Virus record (IMG/VR): IMGVR_UViG_3300004369_000019
Location: 1-55,604 of that record
Direction: 5' to 3' (one strand)
DNA from: a virus
DNA: 55,604 bases
Made by a program: the position numbers and the translations under genes. Shown piece after piece: positions 36,227 through 48,200 of this stretch. The notes under the pieces are model-generated. The model had not been told where the DNA came from. It was given only the letters and a program-made list of their open reading frames with translations, and made no database searches. Positions within the stretch are counted from its first letter, which is position 1; each line of letters begins with the position of its first letter.

Positions 36227-39200
36227 ACGTTATAATTAAGTGATTTTAAAGGATTCTTCCTTCTTAACATTGGAGAAGTATTAATACCTGTAACTCCATT
36301 ATCTCTCTTAATATTGTATACCTCTGGATAAGGTCTAACAATATTATCAAGTCTTCCCCAAGAGAAAGTTCCAAATGTTTGTCTAGAGAGGAATGAAGTA
36401 ATTCCTAAAGACTCATAAGTTTCAACAACAGTAACAACTTTTGTATTAGTATCTATGATCAATGTTGCATCATCCGCAACAGTAGTAGATACTCCAAATC
36501 CAATTGAATATGATCCATACCTTGTTAAACTCGCAATAAAGTCATCGCTAAGAACAATTATAGGAATATCTGTTGCAATATCATGAACTTGGTATACATT
36601 ATCAATATAATCTTTACCATCCACTAAATCAGAACCATCTGTTTCAATAGAAGTCAATCCAGCACCAGATATTCCAATGATTGAATCTCTGATAACAAAG
36701 TAATCTCCCGTTCCAATACCACTGTAGATAATTGTATTTCCACTTCCAACAATACTTTCATCCTTTAATGGAGAATTTTCTGGAATTGAGAATTCAAAAA
36801 CTAAACCTTGCGAAGACCCAGCTCCAATAGTTGTTGTTCCAACACCAATAACTTCACCAAAATCACCAGCATAATCAACTCTAAAGACAGTTTCTGATCT
36901 TGGAGTTGGTGGAGAAATTAGAACTGCTGGTGGATGGTTATCATCATAACCAGTTCCTCCTGCAGATACAGTAATAGTTGTTAATTGCCCAGAAGCAATA
37001 GCAGCAGAAGCTGTTGCTTGATCTCCACCATCTTCTACTGGTTTTCCTATAGAAATAGTTGGAATCTTGAAATATCCACTACCAGTATTTGTTACTGTAA
37101 TTTGGGTAACAATACCTGCTGTAACAGATGCAGTAGCTAATGCTTCTGAGGTATCATCTTGATCAATAATATCAACAGTGCTTACATATAAATCTGTTGT
37201 GTTTTCTTTTTGGTTATCAAAGAATGTTTTTACACCTTCAATCCATATTTGAGTGCTTGCTGCACCAACATCATAAATCAATGTAGTTAATGGAAGTATA
37301 GATGCTTCATAGATATCTCTATCTTTAGTAATTTCTTGACCATCGATGATAGCATCGGATGTTGCTCGACACCAGTTAACTGACCTTTCTATAAATGGAT
37401 CATCACTAATTCCAACACCACCATATAAAAATGTATCTACAGAATCCGTAGAAGTAACTTCTTTTACAGAACGGTCAGTCTGATCGAGATCTGGTTCATC
37501 ACTGAGCATTGTTAAAAGATCTCCAGCAGATACTGTCTCTAAGATATCTACAAATTCAACATCAATATCTCCAGTTCCTTTATAGAATAGAATCTTGCAA
37601 GAATCTCCTAATGCAGGAGCTTCAGTGAATCTAATAGTACTTCCTCCTGGGAACAAGTAAGCTTCTCCAGGAACTTGAAGAACGTCATTGATAAAAACAA
37701 GGAGAGTTGCTTGAACGTCGATTAAAGATCCTTTTCCTGCTTTAATTGATGTTCTAACACCATTGAATTTAATTGCAAATCTTGTTTTTTCTCCATTAAA
37801 TTGATCACTGATATCATCAATTACATCAAGATCTCCAATAGTCCATCCAGTAAATTGGTCAGTTTCAGTTTTGGTAATATAGAAATTGAACTCATTAAAA
37901 TCTAATGTTGTTGGTAACGTTAAAGTTGGTTCAGCGGAAGGAGATTCAATTACCGGAGCATATGCAGATCCATCACCAATAATTGTGGTAATAATTCCAA
38001 CTAAGTTATAAATTGAAGATGCAACATCAGAACAGCAGTCCACACTATAAGAAGGACTGCAATCAGTATCATAATCAATTGTAGTATCTGTATACTGAGT
38101 AACCGATACTGCTATTCCTTGATATGATACTGGTAAAATTTGATTGTTTATAACGTATGTTGAAATACCAGCAAGATAATCATATGTTGCAATAGTTTCT
38201 GTAGTCTCTCCGGTAACATAGTTTAGTGGTCCATTCCAATACTTATTACCAGCTGCAACAGAATTAAAGTTTCCGCCAAAGAAGAGATCATTTGCTAAGG
38301 CATCAACAATATATCCAGTGTCTCTTTCGCACTTAGTTTCATCGTAATCTGGGTTAGAAAGTAGAGAAGGATATGTAGCCGTTGCATATCCAACAGCTTC
38401 TTTAATCAAGAATTGCCTATTGTAAGCAAGGAGATTTCCAGCATCAGCAAATCTTCCATGATACATGTAAGGAATTCCATCTGTTCCACCAACAGAAACT
38501 GTTAATACATTGTTGATTTCATATCCATATCCAACATTTTTTATTTCAAAGTCAGTTACACTAGATCCTTCTCCAACAACAACACTAACCTTTGCAGCTC
38601 TTCCTCCAGTATCTCCAATTGAAGTTGTGGAATATGTTGTAGCAAGATTATCATATGGAAGAGGATCATCAAAGTCCACTGTAAAGTATTTTTCAACCTT
38701 ACCGCCAGAACTATAAGAGTAAGAATCTGTAGTGACTCCAGTATTAACTTCAAACTCAGTACCACTATTAACTGCTCTTACACTTAAATATTCTATTATG
38801 GGACTATTAATAATTTCTCCCACTCCAGAAAGAACAACTTCATTACCAACAGATAATCCATGTGCAGTAGATGTTGTAACTGTTGTTAACCCAGTTGTTG
38901 TAGTATGACCAACAGTAGATATATCTCTAGGAACATAGAATACATCAGAATTTGTAACAGCTACTCCAGTAACTCTTCCTCTAGTAACAAGAGCAGTTCC
39001 TATTGCAACTTTACTGGAGGATTCTACAGTTTCTTCGCGAATATAAACTTCGATATTGGTTTGAATTCCAGTTCTATATCCACCACCAACATTAGAAATG
39101 TTAATCGCACTGATAGTTCCTGCAGAAGAAACTGTAGCGGTTCCAGCAGCAGAAACTAACGATTGATATCCAAATCCTTTGGTAGATCCAACAGAAACAA

Positions 39201-42200
39201 TTCTTCCACCAACAGGAAGACCCTTGATAATAATATCATCTTCTCTATCATATTCACTTTCATCAAATATGATATTTGTAGACCCACCACTTTCTTCTAA
39301 AGTATAGTTTCCTTCAATATCAACATTAGACTGATCTACTTTAGGTGACTGGAAAAGATCGTTTACTGTGATGATAGCATTACTTGCGGAAATTCCATCA
39401 ATACTTTGTCCACCAACTTTTAATTCAAAAGAACTTTGAATTCCAGTAAATTGATCTTCAATTCCATCAAACACATAGTTTTTATAATATGGATCATTTG
39501 TTGTATCAACATCTGCATTTCTCATGAAAGTTCTTCCACTAAATCTAGAGAAAGTTGTAATTCCCGTATAATCTCTTTGATCTGGACGGTTATCTGGAAG
39601 CCCAACTGGTGTTTTTCCATATGGAGCATCAGCGAAACTAATTGTATTATCAACAATATTATAGTTACCAATGATTTTGGTCATTAAATCATACTGTCCA
39701 TGATTCGCCAACTTTGTACCAAGAACTGCTCTCTGAACGTAAATATCATTATCAGATCCACCATATCCAACTATGGTGACTCTAACAATTTCATCATTTA
39801 TTTGTAGAAAATCTCCAGTGAAGAATTTCTCTGGTTCTGAAACTATAGTAAGAACATCTTCGACTGTAGTAAATCCGTTAAGAAGAGATGTAGTAGTAGC
39901 TGTAGATACAATCGGAGACTGTATCATATTATCAATGGTTACTAAAGATTTAGGATTTTGATTTTTTGCAGTTATATAGTGTTCGGATCCAACACCAACA
40001 CTTATAATATCAAGGGGTGTTGGTCTTAATGCTAAAGCATCTGTAGCAGAAGCGGCTACTTTAACCAGCAGTTCATCTTCTTTGATTATGAATAATGAAG
40101 AAGGTAACTTATCAGTGCTTCCTATTCCTGGAATTGTTGTGGTAGCAATTCCAATTGGTTCATTTGTAGAATCATAAGAATATATGACTTCCTCTCCAGT
40201 TACAAAGAAATGCTGAGGTAATTCAATAGTGTTTTCTGTTACACTAGTAATAGCAATGTTAGATCCATCAAATTCTTTCTGGAAAATTGGATTACCTTTA
40301 TGGAAAAGTTCAAAATCTCTCTTAATTTCATTTTGAGTTCCAATGTATTCTGAGTTACCAGTTAATATCTCACCATTAGTAAGATTAATTTCAGTTACAT
40401 CATTTGAAAGATCTCTTATTCCGATATGATGTGCATACACTCTAACTTCAGCATCAATTGAAGATCCTGCTGTAAAATAAATGTTTGTTACTGTTCCTGC
40501 AACTCCTGCAGTAACTATACCAACTTCGCTATCAGTAAATAATTGACCAAATTCTGTATAATAAGCTGTTGTTGCTGTAGATGCAACAACTACCTCAGAA
40601 AGTTGATATTTTTGATTCGTGTTATCATCAATACTAACAATATAGTAACCACTACTGTAATCATTAATTCCAGTAATACCATTATCATAAGAAGCAATAA
40701 TATTTCCTCCTGTACTTTCTGTGCTTGCTATAGATGTGAAAGTAGATTCAATGAGTGTGGTAGACATATTGGTCTCACCAGGTGTTGTAAATCCAGACTC
40801 TGAGGAAGCCAAGGATACTCTCATAACATTAACATCTGCATTCAATAACACGTTAGGAATAAGGTCAACTTTAATATTTGATCCATCAATGTATGCATTG
40901 TATGTTCCTATTCCATCAGTAGAATATTCTGTTAAAGTAGTTGTTAATTGACCATAATCTTGAATAGTAACGTCAGATCCATCATGAATAACAGAAATTT
41001 CATCAAATTCATATACTTGAGTACTATCTTCTACTTGAACAAGTAATTTTGAAGATCTATAATCTAATGGTATGGTTGCAATAGTTGTTGTTGCTCCAGA
41101 AGAAACTGAAGAATTTTCTAAGTAAACAGTAGCAACGTTTCCAAATACGGTTGATCCAATTCCTGATGTATAATCATCGATGTTATAAGTAACAAAGCTT
41201 AAATCATAATCATTGACCAAATATTTGTTTGGATAGAATTTGAATTGACCTTCATCCTCAAAAATAGAGAAATCAAAAGATCCTAAGTCTCCAACTGTTT
41301 CAACTCTTCCGTATTGATTGACATAGAAATTGTTATCATCATGTATGGTTGTTACGATATAAACTTGTCTTTCTCCAGTAAATCTACTATCTCTTGAGAA
41401 TACGATGTATTTTCTAGCTCTACTATCTGCAAGTTTAAAATTATCAATTACACTAAATCTATCTGATCTTGGTTCACTGTTAAATTGATCGCTAATATCA
41501 TCAATAATAAGAACTCTATTACCAACAGATTTATTAAAATCTTGAAGTTCTCTGCTATTGAAAACCATTCCGGTTGAGAATCTCTTCGATCCAATTAAAG
41601 TTGTCTCATCAACAACAATATCAAAATCATAAACACAATTTGTATTTACAACTCTACTGAAATCTGCAACAGAAACAAAATCTCCTCCATCTTGCGATGT
41701 CGATATTCCTGTATAAGAAAGATCTCTAGACTCTATACTGTAATCACTAAATCTCTTCCATCCAACAAGGTGATTTAATCTTCCAACTTCGTCTTCCCAA
41801 ATATTTTCAGAAACTGTACTTTGAATACTGTAAGAGAAGTGCTGATAATAGTCACTATCATGAATCTTATATTCATTGTAATTAAGGAATCCTTTAGTAT
41901 CAGTCCACTCTTTAGTAATTATAGCAGAAGATCTAATATCATAATAAAGTTCTGTTAATTGAATATCATTAATTTTACCAACGGTTCCACTTTTTGCTCC
42001 TTCGACATCTTCATTAAGTTCAAATGTTTGTTGTCCAAAATATTTTAATACTTCTGATCCAGAATCATATCTTTGGACTTCTCCTTTAGATCCTGTTGTT
42101 CTTCCTGTTATTATTTCTCCAGGTATAAATTCATTTCTTTTTGTTTTTACAACAAATGTTGGGAAATATACTTCAGGAACAACAATTCCTGTTGCACTGA

Positions 42201-45200
42201 TATCATCATATTCTCCAAGAGTTTCTACACTTCCAACAACTGGAGACATATCAAATTTTATGGATCCAAGAGATCCTCCGAAGTTTGGATCTATTTCTGT
42301 TATTTTATATAATGAATATTCAAAATCAGAACTATTGAAAGATCTTCCAGAACTTCCTAAAGTTTTTGAAGCACATCCTTCGATTAAAACCTTCTTACCA
42401 ACTTCAAATGGGAAATCAAAACCAGCACTAAAACTAGTCTTGAATGTTAAAGTAGCTATTTTAGTAGAATTATCGAAAGTCAAAGATTTGATACTAAATC
42501 CATTTGAGTTATTGGTTGGAATTATTTGTGGAGTATTATTTGATAATTCGTTTGTATTTTTAACTATGAATACAGATCCACTTAATTCATATTTTAATAT
42601 AAGATCTGTTAGAACTTTATTTGATGCTGTATCCTTTACGATTAAATCTGGAGCAACAGTATAGTTAATTCCTGATGTTTCTCTAGTGATTGTATCAAAA
42701 GAAAGTTTTTGATCAAGAATTAATACATCTGGAAGTTTAGCAGTTGGCTTTAATGTAACATCTGTTGGATAATCCCAACCAACATCTTCAGTTTTAAATA
42801 CTTTTTTACCACCAATCGAATCAGTTACAATTCTAACCTTTGCTCCAGATCCTGTTTCAGTTGCAACCGTGACTATTCCAACAATTGATTTATATCCAAA
42901 TCCACCATTAGCAACATATACATCGTGTATTGGTCCAGTTGCATTAATAGATCTTGTAACATAATTCAAAGAAGAATCTGTAGATGTAAAAGAAGTTATT
43001 CCTGGATAAGATCTGGGACTATCATAAACAAAAGAAGATGTGGAAGTAGAGACAACAACATGACCACCAGATAGTCCTTGCTCTGTTATCTCTATTTGAC
43101 CTGGATTTTGAACTCTGTAGGAATCAACTATAGAACCAGACTTTAATTCTGAAATTCCTTTAACTTCTTTAGGACTTAATACATAATATAAAAATCTTGG
43201 AGTTAGTCCGTTTACAGTTATTTCAACTTTAGCATCATTATCAACACCTATCCGTCCAGTTTGTTTAACAACAAAATTTCCAAATTGATCTGTAATATAT
43301 TCGTTTTGATAAGATGAATCTGTATAAATTTTAAAATCAAATGCAGTTAGTTGTGTAGTTCCATCAACATACGAGAGAGATGAATCTCCTAAATTAAATC
43401 TTATTGTTTTGTCTCGATTAACTTTTAATTTGGGATGAACAGTTCTCAAAAATACATTACCTGCAGTAGAAAATCTTATTGTGTTTCCGAGATTGCTAAT
43501 AATAGTTGTCGTTCCAAGTCCAACAGCTTGATCATAATATTCATAAAGATTAAATTTATTTCTACTTACATATTCTGTAAAATAGAATTTGTCTTTAAGA
43601 AGATCTGGAGTATCTGTAAATTGCACAAGCACCTTATCACCATCTTCAAAACCATGATCTTCAACAGTTATTTCATTGGTTGATGTATTAATTCCTGCAG
43701 ATGGTATGAATACTTGATTAACTAAGGTTCTCTTAGTTGCATCATTATAATAAACATCGAATTCTTCAACCCCACCTGGTCTTATGAATATTCTAAATTT
43801 ATCTCCAACTTCCATACCATGAGTTTCTGCTGTAGATACAGTAACTCTGGACTTAGATACTTCTAAAGGCATGAATTCAAAAGCTGTCTTAAAGCTATGA
43901 TTTTCCCCTGTACCTAATCCAACAAAATACAATAAATCTACATCAATATCAGTTCCAGCAACACCAACATATGACTGATCATATCCTGGTTTTGTTATTG
44001 TGGAAATTCCAATTTCATTTGTAGATATTCCTATTAAATCTTTTGTTAATCTTACAGCAAATAGTGATTGACCATCACTGAGATGAGTAGATCCAATACC
44101 TGTAGTTGATACTGCTAGAGGATCTCCAGTATTTGAATAGTATATTAATTCATCATTAGTCTGTATACCATGACCTGGAAAATATAATGCTCTAGTTGGA
44201 ATATTTAAATATGTTGCTCCAGATCCAGGATTATTAAAATACAAATTAGTAGTTATTCCCGTTCCTGCTGTCGTTCCAATTCCAACTGTTTCTTCTGGAT
44301 TAAAATAAATCTCTCTATTTACTGTAGAAAAATCACCTAAGTTTAAACTTATTTTAAAATGAGTTGGTAAAATAGTTGCTTTATTTTCCAATGAATGTGC
44401 AGATCCAACTGTACCATCATGCTCTCTTAAAACTCTTAATCTAGAATTTTTCTTATCTATATTAAGAATTTTCATTTTTTCATCATTTATAATAAAAATA
44501 TCATTTGGATATACCGAGACATTATTTTCTTTAATAGGAAAATAAATTACAGGACCAGTAGTAGCAGCATCCGCAATATCTCTTGTTAAAGTAAAAATTT
44601 TATTTTCGACAATAACAGCAGCTTGAGTATCTACAGCAATTGCAGATGCCGTAGATACTCCAACAACATCTACAAAATTATCATTAGTCAGTCCATGTTC
44701 TTGCTCACAAAATATAATTGTTTTACCATTAGCAACTTGATATCCTTGAGCTACTGGTATATACGTTTCCGTAACAGCTAAAGAAGTTATAGTTTTTCCT
44801 TTAATTTCGGATACAAAAGCAACAGCTCCTGTTCCACCAGTACCCACATTATCTACAAAAGAAATTGGATCTTTTACTTTGTAATTATCTCCGGAATCTA
44901 AAACATCTATATCATCAACTGATCCAGCAGAAAGATCAGTGATTTTTGAAAAATGAGCATCAAATTGATTTGGTTGGATAAGATACTCATATCCACTATA
45001 CCATTGTTTTAAATTATATGGAGTTACATTTCTCCTACATCCATATTCTTGAAAATCAAATTCAACTTGATTTGTATCTTTTGCAGTATTATAGTTAAAA
45101 AGTATTGGAGTGTATTCAAAATCGTCTCCAACTATATAAGGAAAAGCTGGGAGTTTGTTTTGTGAAAATTGACCTTCCGCTTGGACGATTTCACCTATGG

Positions 45201-48200
45201 TCATGAAATATGCATAAACTCCATTAGGAAACTCTGGAGTTATACAAAATCTACCATTATTTCTATCTAAATCCCCATTCCCTCTGAATTGATAATCATT
45301 AATAAAAAGTCCTAATTTAAAATTTGGTCTATTATCTTGTTCTTCTAATTCATATCCAGAAGTCATTCTACGAACTTGACCACCTTCTGGAGTATCATAT
45401 CCATATGGTCCATAAATGGGACTACCATCATAAGCCCAACCAATAATTGGTGAATGATATGGATCCGATGCAAAATCATTATTTAAATCAGTTCTATATT
45501 TTTGAACGCCCTCTTCAAACTTTTTAGCATAACACAAATTTCTTAATTTTCTAGGCGGATATATATGCGTATATTGCATCTCAAAGTCTTTATCAATACT
45601 TCTTACAAGATATCCGTCATCACTAGTAATTGATTGCTCATCAATAAGTCTTGCAACTTGATCAAAAGTCCATTTTTTAATTTTAAACTGTAACTGAGCT
45701 CCGACTCCAGGAGAATTTATTACAACTGATGGATTACTACCGTAATTATTTCCTTTACCATTTATATAAACTCCGCTAATTTTTCCTCCAGAAACAATCG
45801 GTGATATTTCTGCACTTGATGTTCTAAATCGATTACCTTGTTCATTCAATTGGAACAATTCAATATCTGGAGTTGCATTATAATTAGTTCCTCCAGAAAC
45901 AACAACTACATTTTCTAATCTTCCATCAAAAATAATTGGATTTAATACTGCACCATCTCCAGTGAGTATAGAATAATTTGGTTGTCTTTCAGAGTTAATA
46001 ACATTTTCAGACCCATAATTACTTCCACCATCAACTACATCTACTCTTATAACTTCACCTCTAAAAATAGGATCTATCTTTGCTTTAGCAGTATTTTCTA
46101 CTTTTCGAGAAACATCTAAAATTCCATTTATTTCTATAGTAATTGGAACATCTTTAAATATATGATATCCCGATGGGGCAGAACCTAACTCTACAATTCT
46201 ACCAAGTTTTGCATAATAATCTGATCCACCAAGACTTAGATCAGTATTTTTCTCATAAAGAGAAAAAGAATTGTCGGTTGTCTTAATAACATAATAAGTA
46301 GATGATGTAGAAAGACCTGCAATAGGCTCACTTCCTGTGTATTGGTATACAACTTCATCACCATTGTTAAATAAATGATTTGATTTTGAAATACTATAAG
46401 CGGATGTACTTATACCAGATGAAGTAACTGTAACTACATTATTTCTGTATCCTTCTCCTGGTTGAGTAATTTCAACTCTTCGTAAAGAAAATTTTGGTGC
46501 TGTTGATGTAAAAATGTGATTACCAACACCACGTGTTGTTATACCTACTGTGTTTATTCCCGCAGCAGCGTCAAATGGTGACTCATGTAATGTAAACTTA
46601 GTAGTATTGATTGGATTAATATAATATACATTACCGTCTACTAATCCCCCTAAAGCAGTTTGACCTTGACTAGAGTAAATTACTTCATCATCATCTCTGA
46701 AGTTATGAGGATTTTCTGAAATAATAGATCCATCGGAAAGAGAAACTTTGGTAGAAAGATCAGATCTAAAAGTAACTACATGATTTACAGACTGTAAAAT
46801 TGGCTCAACTTCTGCAGCTTTAGTTGGATTTCCTCCACTTATAATAATACTATCAATTTTTATATAATCAATTCCAGGATATGTAACATTTACTCTTTGT
46901 AGCAGTCCTCTTACACATACATTTCCTGAGAAATTTGATCCGGAAGAATCAATAACACTTAACTCTGGAGGATTTATTACGTCGTAACCCTCTCCTCCAC
47001 TGTTAACAACTACTTCTTCAATTTCTCCATAAAAACAAGCATCTTTAGATTTGTAAGATATAATCTCAACTCCATTTTTAAATATTCCAACTCTTTCTTG
47101 AGGTAAAATTTCATAATCAACTTCGTCTATTGTATAATTTTTTTGATCTCTTATTTTTCTTATTGCATATTGTGGAGATAATTTTAATTGCTGATTACTG
47201 GCACCAATATTACTGATTCTCACTAATTTAGCAAAGTCTGCAAAACCATTAAATGTAACAAAAAATTGAGATTCTAAATTACTTCTACTTTTAGAAAGTC
47301 TAAAAGAATCATCATCAATTTTGAATATAAAATAATAACCAACTAGATCAAGAGTATTTTCTTCGGAAAATGAAGAATCATACCATACAGCATCTCCCGT
47401 ATAAAAACCATGTTTATTTGAAGTTATAATAGTAGAATTTACAAAAGTTCCCTTAATTATAACATCTCTATAATTTAATTCTAGATCATCATTAAAATAA
47501 TTTGGAAGAGAATTCGTCGCCACATAAACACTGTTTTCTAAATCTACATATGTGTTTTGAACGTTTGCAATAAATTCAGTATTTTTTGCTTTTGTTATAA
47601 ATCTCTTTACATAATAAGCTTCTACAATTTCTCTATCATTGATAATTCTAAATGAATTATCTGGTGTTGGACCAGAAAATACTTCAAAAACTTTTTCTAT
47701 TCTTTCTAAAGAACCGTCTAAATTTCTAACATCACAATTAACTAATACTGATTCGCCACCATTAATTCTACACTTATCATAAGTAGTAATTGAATAATTT
47801 AAATTTCCTTCGTCAGATAATTCAAAAACCCTATTTGATATAGCATGGTTGTACATCCATTCTGTTGTTCTGATATCATCTGTCTCTTTTCCTAACGTCC
47901 ATACCTTAGCATAATCTCCTATTTCGCTAAATGAAGAAGATCTTATTTCTTTGATCTCTCCAAGAACTCCAGAAACTCTCATTCTTACTTCTTTTTCTTC
48001 ATTATCATAAGAGTAAACATAAGAATTTACTCCAATAGTCCACCCAGATTCAATTGGTTTTGTTACTCCAGTTACATTTAAAAACTGATTTAAGTTAACT
48101 CCATTATAATTAACGAGCATGAATGTATCTTGAATTCCAGCATCTTCATCCCCATTAAATAAAACTAATAGCTCTCCCTCTGCAGCAAATCCTACTGTAG

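Noticed and set aside
42260-42664. 134-codon plus-strand ORF opposite the giant gene
   Set aside because: It is antisense to an uninterrupted, motif-bearing frame; no promoter or SD. The same applies to the other plus-strand ORFs, for example 18289-18672, 30239-30559 and 27806-28114.
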